Under the pieces are notes generated by a model, which was given only the letters and a program-made list of their open reading frames with translations, was not told where the DNA came from and ran no database searches. DNA of 64,000 nucleotides, taken from Pseudomonadota bacterium (GTDB lineage: Bacteria; Pseudomonadota; Alphaproteobacteria; Rhizobiales; Xanthobacteraceae). Location: NCBI GenBank assembly GCA_018240595.1, contig JAFEFL010000070.1, positions 124,001-188,000 on the forward strand. Reading direction: 5' to 3'. A program made the translations under genes and the position numbers. Shown piece by piece: positions 1 through 8,554 of this stretch (positions are counted from its first letter, which is position 1; each line of letters opens with the position of its first letter).

Positions 1-45
1 GCCGATTCCCGCCACCGCCAAAGCTGCCTTGAACACTATGCGCAT
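1..45 (-). CDS. Exported protein, 5' end only (probable ABC substrate-binding protein)
   Basis: Only the first 15 codons are in the window, reading MRIVFKAALAVAGIG. This is a basic start followed by a hydrophobic run, as in a Sec signal peptide. A purine-rich GAGGAT lies about 7 bases before the ATG. The gene follows the zinc-type dehydrogenase on the same strand, with 55 bases between. The nearby permease pair (3747-5377) and ATPase (13730-14530) lack a binding protein, so this may be their periplasmic receptor. That is inference; the mature protein is outside the window. Confidence 0.55.
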   Translation of the reverse strand, partial: MRIVFKAALAVAGIG

Positions 46-100
46 AGTCCGATCCTCTTCTGCTCTATGTTGTTGATCCCGGACTTCCCATTCAACCAGC

Positions 101-1189
101 TCAGGAAATCACGACCTGAGCCGGCCCGATTGCTCCGTACTTTGCCTTGTTGCCCGTAATCTCGATGGCCTCCGGCACCTTCTCGATGCCCTTGAGCACA
201 TGCGTCACGGTCGGTTCGATCTGCACGCGCTTGGAGGCGACGAGATCGATGGCGTAATTGATGATGCGCGGCGACGGGCTGCGCGTGCCGATGACGTGGA
301 GGCCCTTCTTGTCGATCGGCCCGATCGGAACCGTCGAGCCGACCGGCAGATGGCCGAATTCCGAGATGCGCCCCTCGTTGCGCAGCATCGCCAGACCCTG
401 GATGAAAGTATCGACGCCGGCGTGGCCCTGCTCCTTGCTGCCGCCGGCGCATTCGAGCACGACGTCGCAGCCGAGGCCCTTGGTGATCTCCATGACCGCC
501 TCGACGGGGTCGGTCTTTGTCGCATTGATGATGTGGGTGGCGCCGAGCTGCTTCGACAAAGCCAGTACCGGATCGCGGCGCGCGATGGCGACAACCTTGG
601 CGGCGCCGGCCACGGCGGCGATCTGCGTACAGAAAAGGCCCATCGGACCCTGGCCGATGACGACCACTGTGTCGCCCATGGCGATGCCGACGCCTTCGAT
701 GCGGCCCATCACCGATACCAGCGGCTGCATGCCGCAGGCTTCCTTGTCGGTGATCGAGTCAGGTATGGCAGCGATCGTGCTCGCCGGAATCGGAAAATAT
801 TCGGCCAAACAACCGGGCGTATCCTCCGAAACGTTGATAACCGAACGGCAAAGATGCGACATCCCGGCGCTGCAGTACTTGCAAGTGCCGCAAGGCACGC
901 CGCGATGATAGAACACGCGGTCGCCGAGTTTCACATTGGTCACGCCGGCGCCGACCTCAACCACCTCGCCGCAGAATTCATGGCCCCAAAGCTGCATCGG
1001 CGCGCGCTCGGCGAGCATTTTCTTGATGTTGTCATGCGAGGGAACGGGCAGCCCGCGGAATTCGGCGATTTCCGTCACCGACAGTTCGGCGTTGCGAACC
1101 TTGCACACCACCCAGCCGGGCTCGGCATGCGGCATCGGCACCTCTTCAAGGCGCATGTCGTTGAAGCCGTAGGAGAGCCAAGCCTTCAT
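101..1189 (-). CDS. Zinc-type medium-chain dehydrogenase (MDR) with altered catalytic-zinc site
   Basis: A 362-residue MDR alcohol/polyol dehydrogenase-like protein. It shows GHE at 69-71, four structural-zinc cysteines at C100, C103, C106 and C114, and a Rossmann turn GQGPMG at 179-184. The usual catalytic-zinc cysteine motif (C-G-T/S-D) reads S37-V-T-E40, so the first zinc ligand is lost. Reduced or changed zinc binding is therefore possible. It probably oxidises an alcohol or reduces an aldehyde/ketone with NAD(P). It has its own promoter at 1229-1256 and an AGGA ribosome site about 8 bases before the ATG. A binding-protein-like gene follows on the same strand. Substrate unknown. Confidence 0.85.
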   Translation of the reverse strand: MKAWLSYGFNDMRLEEVPMPHAEPGWVVCKVRNAELSVTEIAEFRGLPVPSHDNIKKMLAERAPMQLWGHEFCGEVVEVGAGVTNVKLGDRVFYHRGVPCGTCKYCSAGMSHLCRSVINVSEDTPGCLAEYFPIPASTIAAIPDSITDKEACGMQPLVSVMGRIEGVGIAMGDTVVVIGQGPMGLFCTQIAAVAGAAKVVAIARRDPVLALSKQLGATHIINATKTDPVEAVMEITKGLGCDVVLECAGGSKEQGHAGVDTFIQGLAMLRNEGRISEFGHLPVGSTVPIGPIDKKGLHVIGTRSPSPRIINYAIDLVASKRVQIEPTVTHVLKGIEKVPEAIEITGNKAKYGAIGPAQVVIS

Positions 1190-1201
1190 ACCAATATCCT
1201 A

Positions 1202-1256
1202 TAGTTTATCTAGGTTATGTTTTTTTATATAGTACCCGGTCTGAAGGGGCAGTCAA
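1202..1256 (-). promoter_or_regulatory. Sigma70-like promoter with downstream operator-like element
   Basis: On the minus strand a -35 box TTGACT (1251-1256) is separated by 16 bases from a -10 box TACTAT (1229-1234), pointing into the zinc-type dehydrogenase. Just downstream, around the expected start of transcription, is the 17-mer TAGTTTATCTAGGTTAT (plus strand, 1202-1218). A related 17-mer is found upstream of the Rieske operon. This is where a MarR-type repressor would be expected to bind, but binding is inferred. The rest of 1257-1394 shows no gene. Confidence 0.6.
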
Positions 1257-1394
1257 TTGCGCCGTTCCGGGTTGCGTCGCGGCGGCACCTTACCGTCAAG
1301 CGGGATGTGGTGTTTGTTTGAGCAGTCCGGCTGCGGTAACGAAGTCCGAAGAATTCCGCGGCCTTTCGGCATCCTCCCGCTATCAGAGCCTCAG

Positions 1395-3731
1395 TCATGC
1401 CCGCCTCGCTTTTCGAAGTGCCGCCCAGACGTTCTGGGCGGTGGCCGGCATGTCTATTCGGGGAACACCCTCGCGGTAGAGCGCATCGGCGACCGCGTTC
1501 ATCACCGCGGGCAAGGCGCCGACGGTGCCGGCCTCGCCGGCTCCCTTGGCGCCGAGGGGATTGGTCGCGGTCGGCACGGCGTGGCTGACGACGTCGAAGA
1601 ACGGCAAGTGGCTGGCGCGTGGCATGCCGTAATCCATGAAGGAGCCGGTCAAGAGCTGGCCGTCGGCATAGGCGATGTGCTCCATCAGCGCCTGGCCGAC
1701 GCCCTGGGCGATGCCGCCGTGCAGCTGGCCCTTGAGCAGCAACGGGTTCATGACCTGGCCGACATCGTCCACCACGGTGTAGGCGACCAGCTTTGTCACG
1801 CCGGTGTCGGGATCGATTTCGACCTCGCAGATGTGACAGCCATTCGGAAAAGTGGCGTCGCGCGGCGTCACCACCGCTTTGGCGTCGAGGCCGAAATCCA
1901 TGTCGCGCGGGATCCGCGCCGGCAGATAGGAGGCGCGCGCCACCTCGGGCAAGGCGATCTTCAGATCGGTGCCCGGCACGGCAAAGGCGCCGCCGGCGAA
2001 TTCGACATCGCCCTCACCGACTTCGAGAAGGTGCGATGCGACCTTCTTGCCGCGGTCGATGACGCGTTGCGCCGCCGTCGCGAAAGCGGTGCCGGCCGCC
2101 ATCATGGTGCGCGAGCCGAACGAGCCGCGGCCATGGGCGACTTCGTCGGTGTCACCGGCAACGATGCGCACCTGATCGGGCGGCAGGCCGAGATATTGCG
2201 CGGCGAACTGCTTGAGCACCGTCTCATGGCCCTGACCGTGCGAGTGGCTGCCGGAGACGATGGTGCAACTGCCGCCGGAATCGAAGCGGATCTCGACCGC
2301 CTCCTCCATTGGCATGCCCTGCGGGCCGCCGGCGATCTCGATGACGCAGGCGATGCCGATGCCGCGCAGCAGGCCGCGCTTCTCGCTGTCGCGGCGGCGG
2401 GCGTCGAAGCCCGCCCAGTCGGCCGCCTCGAGACAACGGTTCATCACCGTTTCGAACTCGCCGCAGTCGTAGGTGTAGACCAGCCCGGTCTTGTACGGCA
2501 TCGCGCTCGCCGGGATGAGATTACGGCGGCGCAGTTCGGCCGGGTCGAGCTTCAGTTCGCGGGCGGCAAGATCGATGATGCGCTCGATGCAATAAGACGC
2601 TTCGGGCCGCCCCGCGCCGCGGAACGGACAGGTCGGCGGCGTATGGCTGAAAGCGCCGGTGACGGCGACGTCGAATGCGGGAATCCTGTAAACACCGGCA
2701 AGACCGCCAAGATTATTGGTCGACGAGTGCAGGCCGTTGAGCGCGATATAGGCGCCGATATTGGCGACGGTTTCGACGCGTAGCGCGAGAAAGCGGCCGT
2801 CCTTGTCGAGCGCCAGCGCCACGTCGGAAATGTTGTCGCGCGCCTGATGGTCCGACAGGAAGCCTTCGCTGCGCTCCGCCACCCATTTCACCGGGCGGCC
2901 GGTGAGACGCGAAGCCCACAGCACCAGCACCTGCTCGGGATAGACGCTGCCCTTCATGCCGAACGAGCCGCCGACATCGTGCGCGACGACGCGGAAGCGG
3001 TTGGCCGGCTCGCGGAAGATCGCGGCGATCTCGCGTTGGATGGTGTGCGGCGACTGCAGGCTGGAATAAAGCGCGTAGCGGCCGTCTTTCGCGGTGTAGT
3101 GACCGAGCGCGTTGCGCGGTTCGATCGAATTGGTCGTCATGCGGGTGATGAGGAGGCGGTCGCGGACGACGTGTTCGGCGCGCTCGAAGGCGTCGTCGGC
3201 GGCGGCGGCGTCGCCGAGCCGGAAGACGAAGCAGCGGTTGTCGCCCTGCCCGTCCCACACCACCGGCGCGCCTTCGTCGAGGCAGCGCGCGGTGTCGGTG
3301 ACCTCCGGCAGCACCTCGTAATCGACCACGACCAGTTCGGCGGCGTCCTTGGCCTGCGCCAGGGTCTCGGCGACGACGGCAACGACGGCAACGCCGCTGT
3401 GCGGCGCGACGTCAACCGCCAGCGGATAATACGGCGGCACGAAATTCGGCTCGCCATTGGCCTTGTGGCGCTGCACCCGCGACGGCAGTGTGCCGATATT
3501 GGCGGCGACGACGTCGACGCCGGTCAACACAGCGAGGACGCCTTCGGCCGCCCTCGCCGCTTCGGTGTCGATGCTAAGGATCCGCGCCGCAGCGTGCGGC
3601 GAGCGCACCAGATAGAGCGCGGCGGCTCCGCCAAGATCGATGTCGTCGGTGTAGCGGCCGAGCCCGCCGGTCAGCCGGGCGTCCTCGCTCCGCGCGACAG
3701 CCTTGCCGATACCCCAATCAAGCTCACGCAT
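1395..3731 (-). CDS. Xanthine dehydrogenase-family molybdopterin-binding large subunit (form II CoxL-like)
   Basis: 778 residues, the usual length of a molybdenum-hydroxylase large subunit. The active-site loop reads PFRGAGRPEA, the form II type, and not the AYxCSFR loop of true CO dehydrogenase. The C-terminal GAKGAGEAGT carries the expected catalytic glutamate. Family members hydroxylate aldehydes or N-heteroaromatics with water. The FAD and 2Fe-2S subunits normally needed are not next to it or elsewhere in the window. It is the last gene of the Rieske-to-permease run, 15 bases after a permease gene, so it may oxidise the aldehyde made by the ThDP enzyme of the same operon (inference). Confidence 0.88.
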   Translation of the reverse strand: MRELDWGIGKAVARSEDARLTGGLGRYTDDIDLGGAAALYLVRSPHAAARILSIDTEAARAAEGVLAVLTGVDVVAANIGTLPSRVQRHKANGEPNFVPPYYPLAVDVAPHSGVAVVAVVAETLAQAKDAAELVVVDYEVLPEVTDTARCLDEGAPVVWDGQGDNRCFVFRLGDAAAADDAFERAEHVVRDRLLITRMTTNSIEPRNALGHYTAKDGRYALYSSLQSPHTIQREIAAIFREPANRFRVVAHDVGGSFGMKGSVYPEQVLVLWASRLTGRPVKWVAERSEGFLSDHQARDNISDVALALDKDGRFLALRVETVANIGAYIALNGLHSSTNNLGGLAGVYRIPAFDVAVTGAFSHTPPTCPFRGAGRPEASYCIERIIDLAARELKLDPAELRRRNLIPASAMPYKTGLVYTYDCGEFETVMNRCLEAADWAGFDARRRDSEKRGLLRGIGIACVIEIAGGPQGMPMEEAVEIRFDSGGSCTIVSGSHSHGQGHETVLKQFAAQYLGLPPDQVRIVAGDTDEVAHGRGSFGSRTMMAAGTAFATAAQRVIDRGKKVASHLLEVGEGDVEFAGGAFAVPGTDLKIALPEVARASYLPARIPRDMDFGLDAKAVVTPRDATFPNGCHICEVEIDPDTGVTKLVAYTVVDDVGQVMNPLLLKGQLHGGIAQGVGQALMEHIAYADGQLLTGSFMDYGMPRASHLPFFDVVSHAVPTATNPLGAKGAGEAGTVGALPAVMNAVADALYREGVPRIDMPATAQNVWAALRKARRA

Positions 3732-3746
3732 GCCGCGACAAATGCC

Positions 3747-4586
3747 TCATGCGCCGGAGGTCGCGGCGAGCGCGGCCTTGTCGGCGGCGCGTTCGGCCGC
3801 GGTCGGCTTGCGGCCGCGATTGCCGAGCAAGCCCTGCAGCAAGCTCAAAGCGTAGTTCATGAAGGCCGCGGTGGCGAAGATCAGAATGGCGTCTGCATAG
3901 ACCGAGGCGATGCGGAACTGATCGGCATAGCGGATCAGCCGGAAGCCGAGGCCGCCTTGCGAATTGGCGATTTCGGCGGACAAGACGCCGATGATCGACA
4001 TCGACATGGCGAGACGCAGGCTGGTGAGCACCGGGTTGGCCATGGCCGGCAGATAGACCTTGCTGGCCATCTGCCAGGTCGACAGATTGAAGCTGCGGCC
4101 GGTGAGCAGCAGTATCTTCGGAATCTGCACGAAGGCGCTGGTCGTGCTCAGCACCACCGGGAAGAACGCCGACAGCGACGCCTTGGCGATTTTGGACTCG
4201 ATGCCGAGACCGAACACGAGAAAGATGATCGGCAGGAAAATGACCTTCGGCGTACCGCCGATGGCGGTGATGAACGGCTCGAACACGCGCCTGGCAAAGG
4301 GCTGCAGGCCGAGGACGATGCCGATCACGAGAGCGATCAGCGAGCCGGCGATGAAGCCGGCGGTCGCGCCGAAGACCGTCAGTCCGAGGTCGACGTAGAA
4401 GTCCGGCGAAATCAGTTCCTGCACCAGCGCAACGATGACGGACCAGGTCGGCGGAATGACGCCCTCGTAAAACATGCCCGAACGGGCGGCGAACTCCCAG
4501 AGCGCCACCATCGCAAGAATGGTGCACACCCGGATCCAGAGGACCTGGAGATGCAGCGCGTGCTGGCGGGGATTGAATATCCTCAT
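3747..4586 (-). CDS. ABC transporter permease (nitrate/sulfonate/taurine type)
   Basis: 279-residue inner-membrane permease of the SsuC/TauC (BPD_transp_1) family with about six hydrophobic segments. The cytoplasmic EAA-type loop has the consensus spacing around LPAMANPVLTSLRLA. The start chosen gives an ATGA overlap with the preceding permease gene, typical of coupled translation; an ATG 15 bases upstream is possible. It forms a heterodimer candidate with the product of 4583-5377. No ATPase is adjacent; the nearest unassigned one is at 13730-14530. Confidence 0.88.
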   Translation of the reverse strand: MRIFNPRQHALHLQVLWIRVCTILAMVALWEFAARSGMFYEGVIPPTWSVIVALVQELISPDFYVDLGLTVFGATAGFIAGSLIALVIGIVLGLQPFARRVFEPFITAIGGTPKVIFLPIIFLVFGLGIESKIAKASLSAFFPVVLSTTSAFVQIPKILLLTGRSFNLSTWQMASKVYLPAMANPVLTSLRLAMSMSIIGVLSAEIANSQGGLGFRLIRYADQFRIASVYADAILIFATAAFMNYALSLLQGLLGNRGRKPTAAERAADKAALAATSGA

Positions 4587-5377
4587 CGCGACCGGACCCA
4601 CTGTTCGCCGCGGCCGATCAGCCAGTTGAGCAGCACGCTGACCGCCGCGACCGCGACGATCGCCGAGTAGGTGCCCGGAATATCGAAGCGGAAATAGCGG
4701 TCGGCGACGATGCGGCCGAGGCCGCCGACATCGACGAGATATTCGACGGCGACGATGTTGATCAGCGTGTACATCAACGCCAGACGCACGCCGGTGGCGA
4801 TGGTCGGCGCCGCCGCCGGCACCATGATGCGCCAGAAGATCGCCCGCCTGCTCAGCGCGTAGCTGTGGCCGACATTGATGAAGGTCTGTTTGACGCCGAG
4901 GAAGCCCTCCTGCACGTGCAAGATCAGCGGGATGACGCCCGGCAGAAAGCCCATGACGATGAGCGTCACCTGGTTGCGGCCGAAAACGACGAGAAACAGC
5001 GGATACAGCAGGAATATCGGCGCCGCCGACAGCGACGCCAGCCAGCTCGTATAGGCGATGCCGACGGCGCGGCGTTTGTACATCAGATGGCCGAACGGCA
5101 CGGCGACGAGGAGTTCCAGCCCGACCGCAATCAGTGTCGAAGTCAGGGTCGAGCGCAACGCGCCGAGAATATCGACCTTGGCCTGCAGGTCGGCGATACC
5201 GAGAATCGTCGCACTCGGCTCGGCGACGATGGCCCTCGACACCAGCCCGCTGCGCACCAGCCCCTCGAGCAGCAGCAGGAACGCAACCAGCACCAGCAAC
5301 GAGCAGAACCCCGGCGAACTGAAGAGCCGGATCAGGAACGGCCGTGAGGTTGCGGGCTGGTTTGACATGTCAGGCAT
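4583..5377 (-). CDS. ABC transporter permease (nitrate/sulfonate/taurine type)
   Basis: 264-residue multi-spanning permease of the same family as its downstream neighbour, with the EAA-like loop in the segment RIMVPAAAPTIATGVRLALM. It overlaps the end of the ThDP enzyme gene by 8 bases and the next permease by 4, so the three are very likely cotranscribed. A second in-frame ATG three codons in (5368) is an alternative start. Position directly after the decarboxylase suggests uptake of that pathway's substrate (inference). Confidence 0.86.
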   Translation of the reverse strand: MPDMSNQPATSRPFLIRLFSSPGFCSLLVLVAFLLLLEGLVRSGLVSRAIVAEPSATILGIADLQAKVDILGALRSTLTSTLIAVGLELLVAVPFGHLMYKRRAVGIAYTSWLASLSAAPIFLLYPLFLVVFGRNQVTLIVMGFLPGVIPLILHVQEGFLGVKQTFINVGHSYALSRRAIFWRIMVPAAAPTIATGVRLALMYTLINIVAVEYLVDVGGLGRIVADRYFRFDIPGTYSAIVAVAAVSVLLNWLIGRGEQWVRSR

Positions 5378-7112
5378 CGCTCAGCCAGTCGAAGCTGGCG
5401 CCGCGCGAGGGATCGATCAGGACATCGATGACATAAGGCTTGCCGGCTTCGACCGCCTTGATGCCGCGTTCGAGGGCGGCGAAGAGATCGCCGGCTTTCG
5501 TAACGGGCCCTTCGGCGGCTACGCCATAATCGCGCGCCAGGCCGGCGAGGTCGACCGCCGGGTCGTCGATGCGTTGGCCGATCCAGCGATTGGCGACCGG
5601 GCGCTTGCGCTCGCGCGCCACGGTCTCCTGCTGGATTTCGTCGGTGAAATACGAGCGATTGTTCGCCACCACCATGAGCAACGGGATGTTGTAATGCGCC
5701 GCCGTCCACAAGGCAGATGCGGCGCCAAGGAATTCGCCGTCGCCCATGATGCCGACGACGACACGCCCCGAGCCGGCCAGCGCCAGCGCCGCACCCACCG
5801 TCATGCCGGGGCCGGAGCCGACGCCGCCGCCGCCGTCATAGCCGAGATAATCGAGCGGCTCGCGGAACGGATAGCTGGCGGACGGCCAGTTCAGCGGCGC
5901 GCGGGCCAGCGTGATCTGCCGCCCTTCGCGTAACCTGGCCATGGCCTGGCCGAGGTCGGTCAGCGTCGGCGTCAGGCTCGGGTCGCCGGCGAAAACCGGC
6001 GCCCTCTTCTGCTCGATCGCCATCGGCTTGGCCGCCGGCTTGAGACGCTCGAGCAGCGCCGCGACCGCCATGTGCGGCTCCACCGCCATATCGAGATCGA
6101 CCGGCGCCAGGCGCTGATGATCGCCGCTGTAGGAATTGTGCGCGTGATGATCGACCGTCACGCTGATGACCTTGGCCTTGCCGCCGGCCTGCAACAAGGT
6201 GTCGGCGAGATCGTACCAGTCGAGGCTGAGCACCAGATCGGCCTTGCCGATCGCCGCCTTGTCGTTTGGCGACAGGAACAGGTCCTGCGGTCCGCCATGC
6301 AGCGGGTGCTCGGTCGGGAACGAGGCGCCGAGGCGCAAATCGGTGACGACACGCGCGTTCAGACGCTCGGCGAGCGCGACCCGCTGGTCCCACTGTCGGC
6401 GGTCGAGCGAAACGCGGCCGATGAGCATGACGATGTTCTTCGCTTCCGTCAGCATCGTGACGGCGCGGTCGAGCATCTCGGCGGATGGCGCGGCCGGCGC
6501 CTTGGGCTTGTAGCGGGCGATATCCGGAAGCGCGATCTCGCCGTCCAGCGCATCTTCCTGCAGACGGCGATCGAGGATCACGTAGGACGGGCCGCACGGC
6601 GCGGTATTCGCCGCCTGATAGGCGCGCAGGATGCTGTCGATCTGGGCGCGCGGCGTCGTCGGCTGCTCGTCCCATTTGACATAGTGCCGGACCAGCGCGC
6701 CCTGGTCGCGGAACGTGTGATTCCAGTCGATCCAGTTGCGCCGTACAGCCGAGTCCACCGCGCCAGTGGCGCCGAGGATCAGCATGGGCACGCGGTCGCA
6801 CCAGGCGTTGAAGATCGACATCGTGCCGGCCATCAAACCGACATTGCTGTGCACCACCACGGCCATCGGCTCGCCGCAAGCCTTGTAGTAGCCGTGCGCA
6901 ATGGCGACGACCGATTGCTCATGCAGCGACAGCAGCATCTGAGGCTTCTCGTTGCCGAGATAGTTGATCAGGCTGTCATGCAGGCCGCGGAAGCTCGAGC
7001 CCGGATTGACGCAGACAAATTTGATGCCGAGACGGCGCAGCAGCTCGGCGACGATGTCGCTGCCCCAGCCCAGAACCGGCTTGGCATCCTTCTCGGTATG
7101 GTCCGGTTTCAT
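5370..7112 (-). CDS. ThDP-dependent decarboxylase-like enzyme 1
   Basis: 580 residues with the acetolactate synthase / benzoylformate decarboxylase architecture: N-terminal PYR domain, middle domain, C-terminal PP domain. The activating glutamate is E65 (LHEQSVVAIAHGY). The ThDP/Mg2+ motif is GDG 457-459 followed 24 residues later by NN 484-485. It lies 6 bases after an aldehyde dehydrogenase and one gene after an FMN 2-hydroxyacid dehydrogenase, the same trio as mdlB-mdlC-mdlD of mandelate breakdown. The likely reaction is non-oxidative decarboxylation of a 2-oxo acid to an aldehyde. Carboligase activity cannot be excluded. One of four related genes in the window. Confidence 0.85.
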   Translation of the reverse strand: MKPDHTEKDAKPVLGWGSDIVAELLRRLGIKFVCVNPGSSFRGLHDSLINYLGNEKPQMLLSLHEQSVVAIAHGYYKACGEPMAVVVHSNVGLMAGTMSIFNAWCDRVPMLILGATGAVDSAVRRNWIDWNHTFRDQGALVRHYVKWDEQPTTPRAQIDSILRAYQAANTAPCGPSYVILDRRLQEDALDGEIALPDIARYKPKAPAAPSAEMLDRAVTMLTEAKNIVMLIGRVSLDRRQWDQRVALAERLNARVVTDLRLGASFPTEHPLHGGPQDLFLSPNDKAAIGKADLVLSLDWYDLADTLLQAGGKAKVISVTVDHHAHNSYSGDHQRLAPVDLDMAVEPHMAVAALLERLKPAAKPMAIEQKRAPVFAGDPSLTPTLTDLGQAMARLREGRQITLARAPLNWPSASYPFREPLDYLGYDGGGGVGSGPGMTVGAALALAGSGRVVVGIMGDGEFLGAASALWTAAHYNIPLLMVVANNRSYFTDEIQQETVARERKRPVANRWIGQRIDDPAVDLAGLARDYGVAAEGPVTKAGDLFAALERGIKAVEAGKPYVIDVLIDPSRGASFDWLSDA

Positions 7113-7118
7113 TGGCTG

Positions 7119-8552
7119 CTACTGCCAGGTTTCGGTGATGGTCTTGACGTTCATGTGCTCGAGCAGGCCTTCGATGCCGGACTCGCGGCCGACGCCGCTG
7201 TCCTTCATGCCGCCGAACGGCCCTTCCGGCGCGGTCACGGTGACGCCGTTGATGGCAACGACGCCGGCCTGCAGCGCTTCACCGATGCGCGCCGCGTGGG
7301 ACTGCGAGCGCGTGAAGGCATAAGCCGCAAGCCCGAATGGCAGGCGGTTGGCCTCCTTGACGACGCCATCGAAATCCTTGAACGGCACCAGCGGCGCCAG
7401 CGGGCCGAACGGCTCGGTGTTCATCAGGCTGGCCTCGTTCGACAGCCCGGTGATGACGGTCGGTTCGAAGAAGAAGCCGGTGTTGCCCTTGCGGCGGCCG
7501 CCGGTGGCGACTCGCCCGCCCCGCGCCTCGGCATCGGCCACCAGCTTTTCCATGGCGTCGATACGGCGGCCATTGGCCAGCGGACCCATCTGCGATTTCG
7601 GGTCGAGGCCGCTGCCGACCTGCAAGGCCGACGCCGCCGCGGTGAAGCCGGCAGCGAATTTGTCGAACAATGACTCGTGGATGAAGAAACGCGAACCGGC
7701 GGTGCACACCTGTCCGGCATTGCGAAACCGGCTGCCGACCGACAGCGAAATCGCGCGATCGAGATCGGCGTCCTCGAAGACGATGACCGGCGCGTGCCCG
7801 CCCAGTTCCAGCGTGACCTTCTTGAAATCATGGCTGGCGAGGGATGCAATATGCCTGCCAACATTGGTCGAGCCGGTCAGCGAAATCTTGCGGATGATCG
7901 GCGACTTGATGAGGCGCTCGGATACCTGCGCCGGTTCGCCGAACAGGATGTTGACGACGCCCTTGGGCACGCCGGCCTGCTCGCACACCTTGCCGAGCGC
8001 CACGGCGGTGCCCGGCGTCTCTTCCGCCGGCTTGAGCACGATGGAGCAGCCGGCAGCGAGCGCGTGGGCGATCTTGCGGCCCGGCATCATGCAGGGGAAA
8101 TTCCACGGCGAGAACGCCGCCACCGGACCGATCGGCTCATGCACCACCATGGTGCGGGTATTGGCGACGCGGCTCGGTACCAGACGACCGTAAATACGGC
8201 GCGATTCCTCAGCCAGCCACTCGAACAGCTCGGCGGTCGCGCCGACCTCGGTGCGCGCCTCGGCGATCGGCTTGCCCTGCTCCAGCGTCATGATGTTGGC
8301 GATGGCGTCGGTCTGCTCACGCAGCAAGGCCGCGATCTTGCGGATGACCTTGGCGCGCTCCTGCGGCAGCACCTTTTTCCAAACCTCGAAGCCGCGCTCG
8401 GCGGCCGCCAGCGCCCGATCGATATCGTCAAGCGACGCGTAGGGCACCCGGCCGATCTCCTCGCCGGTCGCCGGGTTGAGCACGGCGCCGCTGCGCTGGC
8501 CGTCACCCGTGCTCCACGCGCCGTCGATGAAGAACGCCAGGCGGTCGTGCAT
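7119..8552 (-). CDS. NAD(P)-dependent aldehyde dehydrogenase
   Basis: 477-residue ALDH-superfamily enzyme. Key residues are visible: N151 in PWNFP, K174 in LKPAE, general base E249 in LELGG, and nucleophile C283 in GQVCTAGSR. Overall closest in feel to succinate-semialdehyde/benzaldehyde-type ALDHs. The ATG lies 2 bases after the stop of the FMN dehydrogenase, and the gene ends 6 bases before ThDP enzyme 1. It most likely oxidises the aldehyde released by that enzyme. An alternative start further upstream would only extend into the neighbouring gene. Confidence 0.9.
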   Translation of the reverse strand: MHDRLAFFIDGAWSTGDGQRSGAVLNPATGEEIGRVPYASLDDIDRALAAAERGFEVWKKVLPQERAKVIRKIAALLREQTDAIANIMTLEQGKPIAEARTEVGATAELFEWLAEESRRIYGRLVPSRVANTRTMVVHEPIGPVAAFSPWNFPCMMPGRKIAHALAAGCSIVLKPAEETPGTAVALGKVCEQAGVPKGVVNILFGEPAQVSERLIKSPIIRKISLTGSTNVGRHIASLASHDFKKVTLELGGHAPVIVFEDADLDRAISLSVGSRFRNAGQVCTAGSRFFIHESLFDKFAAGFTAAASALQVGSGLDPKSQMGPLANGRRIDAMEKLVADAEARGGRVATGGRRKGNTGFFFEPTVITGLSNEASLMNTEPFGPLAPLVPFKDFDGVVKEANRLPFGLAAYAFTRSQSHAARIGEALQAGVVAINGVTVTAPEGPFGGMKDSGVGRESGIEGLLEHMNVKTITETWQ

Positions 8553-8554
8553 GA

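Noticed and set aside
1395..3731. True CO dehydrogenase (CoxL form I)
   Set aside because: The active-site loop reads PFRGAGR and lacks the AYxCSFR cysteine.
1257..4670. Long open frames on the plus strand opposite the molybdenum hydroxylase and permeases
   Set aside because: They have arginine-, histidine- and alanine-rich low-information translations, lack ribosome sites, and the minus-strand frames show clear domains. Same for frames opposite the ThDP genes (16006-17835 and 39501-41747), opposite UbiD (19311-21743) and opposite the SDR/ABC genes (43191-44993).
5370..7112. Acetolactate synthase (branched-chain amino acid synthesis)
   Set aside because: There is no small regulatory subunit and the neighbours are aldehyde and hydroxyacid dehydrogenases; four diverged copies also argue against it.
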